The notes below the pieces were generated by a model. The model ran no database searches. It had not been told where the DNA came from and saw only the letters and a list, made by a program, of their open reading frames with translations. DNA of 64,000 nt, taken from positions 236,071 to 300,070 of the forward strand of contig NZ_FWFS01000002.1 in NCBI RefSeq assembly GCF_900172375.1. Reading direction: 5' to 3'. Every line of letters begins with the position of its first letter. Within the stretch, counting starts at the first letter, position 1. The DNA comes from Aquimixticola soesokkakensis (lineage in GTDB: Bacteria > Pseudomonadota > Alphaproteobacteria > Rhodobacterales > Rhodobacteraceae). Of this stretch, positions 43,757 to 52,930 are shown piece by piece. Position numbers and translations under genes: made by a program.

Positions 43757-45271
43757 TCAGTGTGTCAAACGGGCCGATTGGCGGGCATGACGGCGGGATT
43801 TGAGGGCCGCGCCAAAACTGTAGACCAGCAGCGCGGCGGTGATCATAATCAGGACCCCCGAAATGGGGCGGGTGAGGAACACCGTGGGGTCACCGCGCGA
43901 CAACAGCATGGCGCGGCGCAGTTGTTCTTCCATCATCGGGCCCAGCACGAAGCCGATCAGCAGCGGCGCAGGTTCAAAGCGAAACAGCCGCATCAAATAG
44001 CCCGCCCAGCCAAAGGCCAGTGTCAGCCAGATGTCGAACACGTTGTTATTGACGGAATAGACCCCGATGCAGATCAGCACGATGATTGTGGGGTACATGT
44101 ATTTGTAGGGGATCTGCAGCAGGCGCACCCACAGGCCGATCATCGGAATATTGAGCACAAGCAACAACAGGTTCCCGACCAGAAAACTCGCCACAAGTCC
44201 CCAGAACAGGTCGGCGTGATCGATCAACAAACGCGGCCCCGGCGTGACGCCGTGGATCATCAGCGCCCCGATCACCAGCGCCATCGAGGCCGAGCCGGGG
44301 ACGCCCAGGGTGAGGGTTGGAATAAAGGCGGTCTGGGTGGCGGAATTATTGGCCGATTCCGGCACCGCAACGCCTTCGATCGCACCTTTGCCAAAACGGC
44401 CGCGGTTGGGGGACAGTTTCTTCTCGACGGCATAGGCAATGGCCGAGGCGACCGTTTGCCCCGTGCCCGGCAATGCGCCGAAAAAGCTGCCAATACCGCC
44501 CCCGCGCAGGATCGGGCCAAACATTGCCTTCCATTCTGCGCGGTTGGGATAGAAATTGGCATAGTCGATCCGGTTTTTCGGCGCGCCGCCGCTATTGGCG
44601 CGAATGGAGACGATCAATTCACCGACCCCGAACAGCCCCATGGCCACAATCACAAGGTTCACCCCGTCGCGCAGCTCGGGAATGCCCATGGTAAAGCGTT
44701 CGGCCCCCGTCGTGATATCCACGCCGATCGTGCCCAGCATCAACCCCGCGACCACCGTGGCCACCCCTTTTACAGGGCTGCCGTTCGACACTGCGGAGGC
44801 CGCAACAAGCCCCAGCAGGATCACCGCGAAATATTCGGTGGGACCGAAATTGAGCGCAAGTGCGGCCAGAACCGGCGCCAGTAGCGCCATGACCACCATG
44901 CCGATGATCCCCCCGCCGAAACTGGCGATGGCACTGGCAAATAGCGCCACCCCTGCCCGCCCGTCACGCGCCATGGGATAGCCGTCGATACAGGTGATCG
45001 AGGAGGAGGGCGTGCCGGGAATATTCATCAAGATGGAGGCAATCGAGCCGCCGTATTCCGCGCCGTAATACACGCCGGCAATCATCACAAGCGCCGAGGT
45101 CGGCTCGAGATAAAAGGTCAGCGGCAGGATCATCGAAATCGCGGCCATCGACCCGATGCCGGGCAGAACCCCGATGAAAGTCCCCAAAAAGACACCGATA
45201 AAGCAATACAACAGGTTGTAGGGCTGCAGGGCGATCAGCAGGCCGTCGCCGAAATTCGACAGGATATCCAT
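43757..45271 (-). CDS. tctA: Tripartite tricarboxylate transporter large membrane subunit (TctA)
   Basis: A 504-residue integral membrane protein with about 12 hydrophobic spans. TctA signatures include GTFIGVLPGIGSMAAISMILP, then YGGSIASILMNIPGTPSS near residue 75 and GFVLGPMMEEQLRRAMLLSRGD near 415-435. It starts 3 bases after the TctB gene. It is the energy-coupled channel of a TTT importer. Confidence 0.95.
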   Translation of the reverse strand: MDILSNFGDGLLIALQPYNLLYCFIGVFLGTFIGVLPGIGSMAAISMILPLTFYLEPTSALVMIAGVYYGAEYGGSIASILMNIPGTPSSSITCIDGYPMARDGRAGVALFASAIASFGGGIIGMVVMALLAPVLAALALNFGPTEYFAVILLGLVAASAVSNGSPVKGVATVVAGLMLGTIGVDITTGAERFTMGIPELRDGVNLVIVAMGLFGVGELIVSIRANSGGAPKNRIDYANFYPNRAEWKAMFGPILRGGGIGSFFGALPGTGQTVASAIAYAVEKKLSPNRGRFGKGAIEGVAVPESANNSATQTAFIPTLTLGVPGSASMALVIGALMIHGVTPGPRLLIDHADLFWGLVASFLVGNLLLLVLNIPMIGLWVRLLQIPYKYMYPTIIVLICIGVYSVNNNVFDIWLTLAFGWAGYLMRLFRFEPAPLLIGFVLGPMMEEQLRRAMLLSRGDPTVFLTRPISGVLIMITAALLVYSFGAALKSRRHARQSARLTH

Positions 45272-45274
45272 CTT

Positions 45275-45763
45275 TCAAAACCCTTTGAATGCTTGGAGAG
45301 GCAGGTCGAGCAGCCCGATAAACAGGCCCCAACAGCCTAGTGAGACGACGAGACCGAGGATCAGCTTGCCGAGGATCGGCAGGGTCGGATCGGGCAGGCT
45401 TGCGACCACCGTTGTGGCAAAGACCGCCGGAATGAGGCCAAACCAATCCGCGACGATGGCAAAAGCGGCCAGCGCGGCGCCAATCGCTGCAAAGGACATC
45501 CAGTCGGGGCGTTCCGCAGCACTGGTGTCGCGCAGGTCGATGACGATGATTGCGACCGAGAGGGCGGCCAAAGCACAGCCGGTGATCACCGGAAACGCGC
45601 CGGTCCCGAGGCGGCGGGGCGCGCCCAGGCCCAAGCCAATGCCCCCCCAGATAAACACGAGGCTCAGGGCCAACAGCCCCACACCCCCAAGGGCGCCCAG
45701 CCAAGCGCGCGGGGCGCGCGCCGCCTCCAGGTCACGGGGCGATTGCCGTTGAAGGTTGCTCAT
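45275..45763 (-). CDS. tctB: Tripartite tricarboxylate transporter small membrane subunit (TctB)
   Basis: A 162-residue protein with four hydrophobic segments and the typical GLGAPRRLGTGAFPVITGCALAAL pattern after the first span. TctB pairs with TctA. Its ATG overlaps the UraD stop (ATGA), physically coupling a purine-degradation enzyme to this transporter. Confidence 0.9.
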   Translation of the reverse strand: MSNLQRQSPRDLEAARAPRAWLGALGGVGLLALSLVFIWGGIGLGLGAPRRLGTGAFPVITGCALAALSVAIIVIDLRDTSAAERPDWMSFAAIGAALAAFAIVADWFGLIPAVFATTVVASLPDPTLPILGKLILGLVVSLGCWGLFIGLLDLPLQAFKGF

Positions 45764-46353
45764 GTGTCTGTCCTTTCGCTGTCAAAATCTGGCGCGCGCG
45801 CATCCTGCGCCGGCTGCGTCAGACGATCCAAACGTGCGCTCGCGACGGAGACAACTTCGCTTAGGGCGCGGGTGATCTCGCGCGCGCGCGGATTGCGCAA
45901 TCTGCTCTCGAACTGGGCGATCATCGCCGCGTAATCCGCGCAAGCGTGCAACGCGATAACAAAGGGAAAGCCGAACCGCGCCTGGTAGGCGGCGTTCAGC
46001 CTGCGCAACCGATCCGCCTCGCGCGGCTGTGGGCGCGCCAGCCCGAGGCGATGTTGTTCCTGTTGCGAGGCCGCCGTCATCATGTCGGGCGCGGCGGGCG
46101 CAAGTTCGGGATGGGCGCGCACCAAAGCCAGTTGTTGCGCGGGGGAAAGCCCCATGATTTCGCGCTGCAGATGCGCCTTGAGCGCGGCAATATCGTAAAA
46201 GGGGCGCAGCGCGGCAAGCCGGGCGGCCAACCAGGGCGAGCGCTCCGTCACAAGTTCAAGCAAAGCCACGGCCTCGGGCAGGCTGGCGCGGTTCAGCTTG
46301 GGGATCGAAAAAACATGCGGTTCTCTGTTCGGTTCTCGGAGGGTCATGGTCAT
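45760..46353 (-). CDS. uraD: OHCU decarboxylase (2-oxo-4-hydroxy-4-carboxy-5-ureidoimidazoline decarboxylase)
   Basis: A 197-residue protein with the UraD fold signatures: VTERSPWLAARLAALRPF, RAHPELA (with the catalytic His), then AASQQEQHRLGL and AYQARFGFPFVIALHACAD. UraD catalyses the last step of urate oxidation, giving (S)-allantoin. No uricase or hydroxyisourate hydrolase is in the window. It leads the minus-strand operon uraD-tctB-tctA-tctC-NMT1-BMP and is divergent from a LysR gene. The frame extends to 46398, but GGGAA before ATG 46353 favours that start. Confidence 0.9.
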   Translation of the reverse strand: MTMTLREPNREPHVFSIPKLNRASLPEAVALLELVTERSPWLAARLAALRPFYDIAALKAHLQREIMGLSPAQQLALVRAHPELAPAAPDMMTAASQQEQHRLGLARPQPREADRLRRLNAAYQARFGFPFVIALHACADYAAMIAQFESRLRNPRAREITRALSEVVSVASARLDRLTQPAQDARAPDFDSERTDT

Positions 46354-46403
46354 TTCCCGTTGATTCTTCTGTACGGTAGTCGCGAAATGCGTTGCCAACT
46401 ATT

Positions 46404-46438
46404 TCAATATGAGCCACCCTCCATTCTCAAAATGAGAA
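46404..46438. promoter_or_regulatory. Putative tandem LysR binding sites
   Basis: TTCTCA-AAA-TGAGAA (46424-46438) is a perfect inverted repeat, and TCA-ATA-TGA (46404-46412) is a shorter one centred 23 bases away on the same helical face. They lie in the gap between divergent uraD (46353) and the LysR gene (46464), where LysR regulators usually place recognition and activation sites. Confidence 0.55.
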
Positions 46439-46463
46439 CGCAGTTTTCCACTCGGAGCCTTTC

Positions 46464-47408
46464 GTGCCGCTTCATATCTACCCGCGCGCCTTGCAGTATC
46501 TCGAAGCGGTCGCCCGTCTCGGGTCCATTCAAGCCGCCTCGCGTGCGCTCGGGATTGCGGCCTCTGCCATCGACCGCCAGATCATCGGGCTTGAGGAGGA
46601 ATGCGAGGTGCCGCTGTTTGACCGCCACCCGCGCGGCATGCGCCTGACGGCGGCGGGTGAGGCGGTGGTGTTGATGGCGCGCCGCTGGCGGGCGGATCAG
46701 GACCGGCTTTCGGGTGAGCTGCGCCAAATGCGCGGCATGGAACATGGCACCGTGCGTTTGGCGGCAATGGACAGCCTGTCCAATTCCGTCCTGCCCCGCC
46801 TGATGCAGGCCGTCAGTGCCGCCCATCCGGGCATCAACCTGTCGGTTGACATCGTGACACCGCAACAGGCCGCGCGTGAACTGGACCAGGCCACTGTCGA
46901 TCTTGCGCTGGCCTTCAATCTTGCGGCCGACAAGACGCGCCATGTGCTCTGGTCGACGCCCCTGCCCTTTGGATGTGTGGTCGGGCGCGGGCATGATCTA
47001 TGGGGCGCGCGCTCCGTGTCGCTCAAGGATGCCGCGCACCATCCCATTGCCGCGCAAAGCGAAATTCTACCGGTGCGTGCGTATCTTGAGCGCCGCTACG
47101 GCTGGTTGTTCAATCCGGTAAAGCCTGTGTTGGTCACCAATTCCCAACAGTTGCTCAAACAGGTGCTTGCGCAGGGTGAATTGATGGCGATTACGTCGCA
47201 GATGGATGTCGCCGCCGAACTTCTGGCGGGGGAATTGTGCTTTGTTGCTATCCATGACACCGGTCTCAAACCCCAATCGTTGAGCCTTGTTGTCGATGCG
47301 CGCCGTCCCCTGTCCCATGCCGCGCGCAAAGTGGGGGAATTACAGAGCAGCCTCTTGGCCGATACGCTTGCCCGATTGCAGGCCATCGCGACGCATCCTG
47401 CGCCCTGA
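46464..47408 (+). CDS. LysR-family transcriptional regulator of the uraD-tct operon
   Basis: A 314-residue LysR protein with an N-terminal helix-turn-helix (about 4-62: ALQYLEAVARLGSIQAASRALGIAASAIDRQI) and a substrate-binding domain from about residue 92. The start is GTG 46464, with CGGAG upstream. It is divergent from uraD with two inverted repeats between them, the standard geometry for a LysR regulator controlling the neighbouring operon. The effector would be the transported compound or its product. Confidence 0.92.
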   Translation: MPLHIYPRALQYLEAVARLGSIQAASRALGIAASAIDRQIIGLEEECEVPLFDRHPRGMRLTAAGEAVVLMARRWRADQDRLSGELRQMRGMEHGTVRLAAMDSLSNSVLPRLMQAVSAAHPGINLSVDIVTPQQAARELDQATVDLALAFNLAADKTRHVLWSTPLPFGCVVGRGHDLWGARSVSLKDAAHHPIAAQSEILPVRAYLERRYGWLFNPVKPVLVTNSQQLLKQVLAQGELMAITSQMDVAAELLAGELCFVAIHDTGLKPQSLSLVVDARRPLSHAARKVGELQSSLLADTLARLQAIATHPAP

Positions 47409-47474
47409 CGCAGTCCCCACCGCATGCCTTGGCGCGCGCCGTCCCTGTTACAAAAAATTCACTTCTCGCGCGGG

Positions 47475-47504
47475 TATAAATTCACTATTCCATGAAATAT
47501 GGAA
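47475..47504 (+). promoter_or_regulatory. Putative promoter and ArsR operator overlapping the start codon
   Basis: TATAAA (47475-47480) is a good -10 candidate. It is followed by the perfect inverted repeat TTCCAT-GAAAT-ATGGAA (47488-47504), whose second arm contains the ATG at 47499. AATTCACT is also directly repeated at 47456-47463 and 47479-47486. The short predicted leader and lack of a clear Shine-Dalgarno suggest a near-leaderless, autoregulated transcript. Confidence 0.5.
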
Positions 47505-48332
47505 AAAGAGATTCCCCAGCGCCTGTCGACCCTTGGTCATCCCCACCGCCTGTCGGTGTTTCGTTTGCTGATGCGCCGCTATCCCGACCGTGTTGCGGCG
47601 GGTGAACTGGCCATTGCCCTCGGGATCAAACCAAGCACCATGTCCACCTATCTCGCTGCCTTGTCGCAGGCGGGCCTGGTGACGCAGGAGCGCGCGGGAA
47701 CGTCGCTTTTATACGCGATCCGGATGTCAGCCGTGCAACAGATGTTTGACGTTCTGTTCAACGAGTGCTGTCGCGGTCGCCCCGATGTTTGCATGCCGAT
47801 TTCATCAGGACCTATTCCCATGACCGATCAGAAATTCAACGTCCTTTTCATTTGTGTGGGCAACTCCGCACGCTCGATTTTCGCGGAATCCATTCTGCGT
47901 GACATCGCGCCGGATCGCTTCAACGCCTATTCCGCAGGAACGCGTCCAGGATCGCAGTTGAACCCTTTTGCCGTGCAGGTGCTCAAGGATAAAGGCATCG
48001 ACACCTCTGCGTTGCGCGCCAAACATGTGTCGGAACTGTCCGGCGCGGGCGCGCCACAGTTCGATTTTGTCTTTACGGTCTGCAACCAGGCCGCAAACGA
48101 AGACTGCCCCGCATGGGAAGGCCAGCCGGTCACCGGCCATTGGGGGATGCCCGATCCGGTCGCCGCCAGTGGCACACCGGCGCAAACGGCCCTCGCATTC
48201 CAAGAGGCCTACGGCGCGTTGAAGCAGCGCATCGAACTGTTTGCTGCTCTGGACATCAGCGCGCTGAACCGCCTTGCCCTGCAAGAGACCATCGACACCA
48301 TCGGCCGCCCTGCCCAAGGAGAGAGCGCATGA
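47499..48332 (+). CDS. ArsR-ArsC fusion: arsenic-responsive repressor joined to arsenate reductase-like phosphatase domain
   Basis: A 277-residue fusion. Residues 1-95 are an ArsR winged helix ([16 protein letters not shown], then [21 protein letters not shown]) with cysteines at ECCRG and VCMP that could bind arsenite. Residues 110-270 are a low-molecular-weight phosphatase/arsenate-reductase domain with P-loop CVGNSARS (about 124-131) and a later [13 protein letters not shown]. The fusion places sensing and arsenate handling in one polypeptide. It is followed by overlapping GAPDH and ArsJ genes. Confidence 0.88.
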   Translation: MEKEIPQRLSTLGHPHRLSVFRLLMRRYPDRVAAGELAIALGIKPSTMSTYLAALSQAGLVTQERAGTSLLYAIRMSAVQQMFDVLFNECCRGRPDVCMPISSGPIPMTDQKFNVLFICVGNSARSIFAESILRDIAPDRFNAYSAGTRPGSQLNPFAVQVLKDKGIDTSALRAKHVSELSGAGAPQFDFVFTVCNQAANEDCPAWEGQPVTGHWGMPDPVAASGTPAQTALAFQEAYGALKQRIELFAALDISALNRLALQETIDTIGRPAQGESA

Positions 48333-49327
48333 CAACCTACGCCGTGAACGGCCTTGGCCGCATGGGCAAGCTCGCCCTCAAACCCCTGATGGAAAGCGGC
48401 GCCGATATCGCTTGGATCAACGATGCGGTGGGCGATCCCGAAATGCACGCGCATCTGCTGGAATTTGACACGGTCCACGGCCGCTGGAACGCCGATTTCG
48501 CCCATGACGCCGAGAGCGTGACAATCAACGGCACCCGTCTTCCCTTCGTCGGGGTCAAGGCGATTGCCGATCTGCCGCTGGCGGGGGTTGATGTGGTGAT
48601 CGACTGTACCGGCGTGTTCAAAACCCAGGAAAAACTTGCCCCCTATTTTGATGCGGGGGTGAAAAAAGTGGTTGTTTCTGCGCCCGTCAAGGATGGCAAC
48701 GCCGCCAATATCGTCTTCGGGGTCAATTCCCAAAGCTACGACCCGGCGCAGCATCACATTGTCACCGCCGCCTCCTGCACGACCAACTGTCTCGCGCCCG
48801 TGGTCAAAGTGGTTCATGAAACCTTTGGCATCAAACACGGATCGATCACCACAATCCACGATGTGACCAATACCCAAACCATCGTCGATCGCCCCGCCAA
48901 AGACCTGCGCCGCGCCCGCTCGGCGCTGAATTCGCTGATCCCCACGACGACGGGTTCTGCCACCGCGATCACCCTGATCTACCCCGAACTGAAAGGCCGT
49001 TTGAACGGGCATGCGGTGCGCGTGCCGCTGCTCAACGCCTCGCTCACCGATTGCGTGTTCGAGCTGGAGCGCCCGACCAGCGTCCAGGAGGTAAACGCCG
49101 CCTTCGAGGCCGCCGCGAAGGGGCCGCTCAAAGGCATCTTGGGCTATGAAACCCGCCCGCTGGTGTCCAGCGATTACACCAATGATCCGCGTTCCTCGAT
49201 CATCGACGCGCCCTCGACCATGGTCATCAACGGCACGCAATTGAAACTCTACGCGTGGTACGACAATGAATTCGGCTATGCCAACCGGCTGGTGGATGTG
49301 GCTCTGATGGTGGGAGCCGCGCTGTGA
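48329..49327 (+). CDS. Arsenate-linked glyceraldehyde-3-phosphate dehydrogenase
   Basis: A 332-residue GAPDH. The NAD-binding fold opens [10 protein letters not shown] (the usual GFGRIGR varied), the catalytic Cys is in [11 protein letters not shown], and the C-terminal [14 protein letters not shown] is conserved. In ars operons with arsJ this enzyme forms 1-arseno-3-phosphoglycerate, which ArsJ exports (Chen et al. 2016). Stop-start overlaps with the ArsR-ArsC fusion (ATGA) and ArsJ (GTGA) tie it to arsenate resistance rather than central glycolysis. Confidence 0.93.
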   Translation: MTTYAVNGLGRMGKLALKPLMESGADIAWINDAVGDPEMHAHLLEFDTVHGRWNADFAHDAESVTINGTRLPFVGVKAIADLPLAGVDVVIDCTGVFKTQEKLAPYFDAGVKKVVVSAPVKDGNAANIVFGVNSQSYDPAQHHIVTAASCTTNCLAPVVKVVHETFGIKHGSITTIHDVTNTQTIVDRPAKDLRRARSALNSLIPTTTGSATAITLIYPELKGRLNGHAVRVPLLNASLTDCVFELERPTSVQEVNAAFEAAAKGPLKGILGYETRPLVSSDYTNDPRSSIIDAPSTMVINGTQLKLYAWYDNEFGYANRLVDVALMVGAAL

Positions 49328-50595
49328 TCCCCCTGTCGCGCCCACGCCCCGAAGGACTTTCGGCCTATATTGCCGTCACCGCCGCCTATTGGGCGTTCAT
49401 GTTGACGGATGGCGCCTTGCGCATGTTGGTGCTGCTGCATTTTCACACGCTGGGCTTTAGCCCTGTGCAGCTCGCCTATCTGTTCGTCCTCTACGAAATC
49501 GCGGGGATGGTGACCAATCTGGCGGCGGGGTGGATCGCGGCGCGCTTTGGCCTGACGGCGACCCTCTACGCAGGCCTCGCCTTGCAAGTTCTTGCGCTGG
49601 TCCTGCTGGCGCAGCTTGATCCGCGCTGGAGCATCCCCCTCTCGGTCAGCTTTGTCATGTGCATTCAGGGTCTTAGCGGCGTCGCCAAGGATCTTGCCAA
49701 AATGTCGTCCAAATCGGCAGTCAAACTGCTGGCGCCGTCCTCTCAAGGCGGGCTGTTTCGCTGGGTGGCGGTGCTGACCGGCTCTAAGAACGCGGTCAAG
49801 GGCCTTGGCTTCCTGCTGGGGGCCGCGCTTTTGGCCGCGGTGGGTTTTGTCGGGGCGGTGATGGCCATGGCCGTGACGCTGGCGGTGATCCTGGGCGGGG
49901 TGGTCGCCTTTATGCCGCCCGGCCTGCCCAAAGGGAAAAAATCGGCCAAATTCACGGAAGTCTTTTCCAAGTCGCATAACGTTAACTGGCTTTCGGGCGC
50001 GCGGGTGTTCCTGTTTGGCGCGCGCGATGTCTGGTTTGTTGTCGGCATCCCGATCTACTTTTACGCCGTGCTGTCGGATGGCACGCCATCGGGCAATCAC
50101 GCGGCGTTTTTCATGATCGGCACCTTCATGGCGCTCTGGGTGATCTTATACGGTCTTGTGCAGGCCAGCGCGCCGAAAATCCTGCGCGCTACCCAAAGGA
50201 CACAAGGCGATCTGATCCGCGCCGCGCGGCATTGGGCGATGGGGCTGTTTTGCGTGCCCGCAGCGCTGACGCTGGCCTTGGTGCTTTCCCCCACGCCCCA
50301 ACCATGGCTCACGGCCACGCTGGTGGTCGGCTTGCTTGCGTTCGGAGCGGTGTTTGCTGTCAATTCGTCCCTGCATTCCTACCTCATCCTTGCCTTCACC
50401 AAATCCGAACGGGTGACGATGGATGTGGGGTTTTATTACATGGCCAATGCCGCGGGGCGCTTGCTTGGGACGGTTCTGTCGGGGCTGACCTATCAAATCG
50501 GCGGGCTGGCCTGTGTCATGGGCACGGCCGCCGCCTTGGTGGCGCTCGCGGCGCTGACATCGGGGCGGCTGCATCCGCCCCCGAGCGCGCCCTAA
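49324..50595 (+). CDS. arsJ: Organoarsenical efflux MFS transporter ArsJ
   Basis: A 423-residue major-facilitator protein with about 11-12 membrane spans. The opening [26 protein letters not shown] and the segment [17 protein letters not shown] are as I recall for ArsJ. It exports 1-arseno-3-phosphoglycerate, which breaks down outside to arsenate. GTG start overlaps the GAPDH stop. It is convergent with the mur gene, the two ends overlapping by 4 bases. Confidence 0.92.
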   Translation: MIPLSRPRPEGLSAYIAVTAAYWAFMLTDGALRMLVLLHFHTLGFSPVQLAYLFVLYEIAGMVTNLAAGWIAARFGLTATLYAGLALQVLALVLLAQLDPRWSIPLSVSFVMCIQGLSGVAKDLAKMSSKSAVKLLAPSSQGGLFRWVAVLTGSKNAVKGLGFLLGAALLAAVGFVGAVMAMAVTLAVILGGVVAFMPPGLPKGKKSAKFTEVFSKSHNVNWLSGARVFLFGARDVWFVVGIPIYFYAVLSDGTPSGNHAAFFMIGTFMALWVILYGLVQASAPKILRATQRTQGDLIRAARHWAMGLFCVPAALTLALVLSPTPQPWLTATLVVGLLAFGAVFAVNSSLHSYLILAFTKSERVTMDVGFYYMANAAGRLLGTVLSGLTYQIGGLACVMGTAAALVALAALTSGRLHPPPSAP

Positions 50596-51044
50596 TCGCG
50601 CGCCCTTGCCTTGCGCACGTAAAGTTCAAACCGGTGATGCACGATTTCATAGCCCAACTCGGCGGCAATTTCCGCCTGAAGCTGTTCAATCCGGTCCGAG
50701 CAGAATTCGATGACCTCACTCGTGTCCACATCGATCATGTGATCGTGGTGCCCTGACTCCGTGGACTGCGCGGGTTCGAAGCGCGCGGATGTGCCGTCAA
50801 ATTGATGCCGCAAGACAACGCCCTGCGCCTCGAGCGTTGCGAGGGTGCGATAGACTGTGGACAGGGATATTCCCGGCACGTCGCCTTCGGCGCGTTTTTG
50901 CAATTCGGGCGCATCCGGATGATCGACGGCCTGCGCAAGGACGCGCAACAGCGCCGCGCGTTGCCGCGTCACGCGAATGCCAGCCGCACGCAGGGCGGCG
51001 GTAAGCGTTTCCAAAGTATGCGGTTGGTCCGGCGGGTCAATCAT
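50592..51044 (-). CDS. mur: Fur-family regulator, probable manganese uptake regulator Mur
   Basis: A 150-residue Fur-family protein with a winged helix (about 8-80: RVTRQRAALLRVLAQ, then ISLSTVYRTLATLEAQG) and a dimerisation domain with metal site HHDHMIDVD. The two CxxC zinc motifs typical of many Fur proteins are absent (VDTSEVIEF), as in alphaproteobacterial Fur/Mur. It is divergent from sitABCD with a Mur-box-like palindrome between them. ATG 51044 is chosen because the homologous region starts there; the longer frame lacks Fur character. Confidence 0.88.
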   Translation of the reverse strand: MIDPPDQPHTLETLTAALRAAGIRVTRQRAALLRVLAQAVDHPDAPELQKRAEGDVPGISLSTVYRTLATLEAQGVVLRHQFDGTSARFEPAQSTESGHHDHMIDVDTSEVIEFCSDRIEQLQAEIAAELGYEIVHHRFELYVRKARARD

Positions 51045-51088
51045 GTCCCTATTTTGCGCAGGCTTGCGGATGATTTCAACGGCTTTCT

Positions 51089-51103
51089 TGCAAATCATTC
51101 GCA
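51089..51103. promoter_or_regulatory. Mur-responsive-like palindrome in the mur/sitA promoter region
   Basis: TGCAAATCATTCGCA is an interrupted palindrome of the form TGCRAATSATTYGCA, resembling Mur/Fur-type boxes of alphaproteobacteria. It lies just upstream of a TTGACA (51110-51115) that could be the sitA -35 element. Mn-loaded Mur binding here would repress uptake genes. Confidence 0.6.
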
Positions 51104-51164
51104 ACTGGCTTGACACTCGCCGCAGCTTCGCCTTTGCATACACTTGAATAAATAGGAGATTCGC

Positions 51165-52067
51165 ATGTCGCTTCGCCATGTCGCGCAACGGGTTGCCATC
51201 GGGTGCGTGGCCAGCCTGTGGGCCCTGTCGCCTGCCCTCGCAAACGCCGAAAAGCTGCAAGTGATCACCACCTTTACCGTTATTGCGGATATGGCCCAAA
51301 ACGTTGCGGGCGATGCGGCGGATGTGGCGTCGATCACCAAACCGGGGGCGGAAATCCACGGCTATCAGCCCACGCCGCGCGATCTGGTGCGCGCGCAGGG
51401 GGCCGACCTGATCCTGTGGAACGGGCTCAATCTTGAATTATGGTTTGAACAGTTTCTGGCCAACCTGCGCGATGTCGATTCCGCGGTCGTCTCGCAAGGC
51501 ATTGATCCGATGCCGATTTTCGGGGGCGACTATGACGCAAAGCCCAACCCGCACGGCTGGATGGCACTGTCTTCGGCCTTGATTTATGTCGATAATATCC
51601 GCGCCGCGCTTTCGGCGGCCGATCCCGAAAATGCCGCAACCTACGCCGCCAATGCCCAAAGCTACAAAGCCCAGATCACCGCCGTGATTTCCCCGCTGCG
51701 CGAGAAGGTGCGCGCTTTGCCGCCCGCCCGGCGCTGGTTGGTGACCTCCGAAGGGGCTTTTTCCTATCTCGCCCGTGATTTCGATCTGCAAGAAGTCTAC
51801 CTGTGGCCCATCAACGCCGACGCCCAAGGCACGCCCCAACAGGTGCGCCGTGTCATCGATGCGGTGCGCGACAACGATATTCCGGTGGTCTTTTCGGAAT
51901 CCACCGTTTCGGACAAGCCCGCCAAACAGGTCGCCCGCGAAACCGGCGCGGCCTATGGCGGGGTGTTGTATGTGGATAGCCTCAGCGAAGAGGGCGGCGC
52001 AGTCCCGACCTATCTTGATCTGCTGCGGGTCACCTCGCAAACCATCGTCACGGGGCTGTCGCAATGA
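51165..52067 (+). CDS. sitA: Manganese/iron ABC transporter substrate-binding protein SitA
   Basis: A 300-residue cluster A-I metal-binding protein with a signal peptide (about 27 residues, ending ALANA). The metal ligands look complete: His in GAEIHGYQPTPRD, His in NPHGWM, Glu in TSEGAFSYLARD and Asp in YVDSLSEEGG. The H-H-E-D set is typical of Mn/Fe proteins rather than Zn-specific ZnuA, and the His-rich loop of ZnuA is absent. It heads the four-gene operon sitABCD; AGGAG precedes the ATG. Confidence 0.94.
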   Translation: MSLRHVAQRVAIGCVASLWALSPALANAEKLQVITTFTVIADMAQNVAGDAADVASITKPGAEIHGYQPTPRDLVRAQGADLILWNGLNLELWFEQFLANLRDVDSAVVSQGIDPMPIFGGDYDAKPNPHGWMALSSALIYVDNIRAALSAADPENAATYAANAQSYKAQITAVISPLREKVRALPPARRWLVTSEGAFSYLARDFDLQEVYLWPINADAQGTPQQVRRVIDAVRDNDIPVVFSESTVSDKPAKQVARETGAAYGGVLYVDSLSEEGGAVPTYLDLLRVTSQTIVTGLSQ

Positions 52068-52930
52068 CACAGCCTGCCACAACAGGCATCCGCGCCACCG
52101 GGTTGAGCGTGACCTATCGCAACGGTCACACGGCGCTGCGCGATGCCAGTTTCACCATTCCCACCGGCACGATCACGGCTCTTGTGGGGGTGAACGGCGC
52201 AGGGAAATCCACTCTTTTCAAGGCGTTGATGGGGTTTGTGCCCCTTGCCTCAGGCAGGGTTGAAATCCTTGGGCAGCCAGTGCGCGTGGCGATGAAACGC
52301 CAGGATCTGGCCTATGTTCCCCAGGCCGAGGAGGTCGACTGGACCTTTCCCGTGCTGGTCGAGGACGTGGTGATGATGGGACGCTACGGACATATGGGGT
52401 TTTTGCGCCGCGCGCGGGCGGCAGACCGCGCGGCCGTGACGCAGGCGCTGGCGCGGGTCAATATGGCCGACTTTCGCCACCGCCAGATCGGAGAACTGTC
52501 GGGCGGACAGAAAAAACGCGTCTTTCTGGCGCGTGCTCTGGCGCAGGATGCGCGGGTGATCTTGCTTGACGAACCGTTTACCGGCGTTGATGTCAAAACC
52601 GAAGAACAGATCATCGCCCTGCTCGGTGACCTGCGCGACGAGGGGCGTGTGATGCTTGTCGCCACGCATAACCTTGGCTCGGTGCCGGAATTTTGCGACC
52701 GCGTGGTTCTGGTAAAGGGCACCGTTCTGGCCCATGGACCCACGGCAGAGGTGTTTACCGCCCAGAACCTGCGCGAGGCGTTTGGCGGCGTGTTGCGTCA
52801 TTTCATGTTGGAGGGCGACGGCCTGCATGACGACGCCGACCCGCGCCGTCTTGAAGTGCTCTCGGACGACGAGCGCCCGCTCGTGATCTACGACCAGCGC
52901 ACCCACACCAGCGGCGGTTCCAGCACGTGA
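52064..52930 (+). CDS. sitB: Manganese/iron ABC transporter ATP-binding protein SitB
   Basis: A 288-residue ATPase with Walker A GVNGAGKST (about 43-51), signature LSGGQKKR (about 145-152), Walker B VILLDEP and H-loop LVATHN. A C-terminal extension of about 40 polar residues follows the core. Start overlaps the sitA stop (ATGA), and its stop overlaps the sitC GTG start. Confidence 0.95.
   Translation: MTQPATTGIRATGLSVTYRNGHTALRDASFTIPTGTITALVGVNGAGKSTLFKALMGFVPLASGRVEILGQPVRVAMKRQDLAYVPQAEEVDWTFPVLVEDVVMMGRYGHMGFLRRARAADRAAVTQALARVNMADFRHRQIGELSGGQKKRVFLARALAQDARVILLDEPFTGVDVKTEEQIIALLGDLRDEGRVMLVATHNLGSVPEFCDRVVLVKGTVLAHGPTAEVFTAQNLREAFGGVLRHFMLEGDGLHDDADPRRLEVLSDDERPLVIYDQRTHTSGGSST

Noticed and set aside
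43571..44884. Long plus-strand open frame opposite tctA
   Set aside because: Antisense to a well-supported TctA gene, with His/Gln/Arg-rich composition typical of shadow frames.
50592..51359. Long version of the Fur-family protein starting at 51359
   Set aside because: The first 105 codons overlap the divergent sitA gene and promoter and lack Fur character; ATG 51044 gives a normal 150-residue Fur-family protein.
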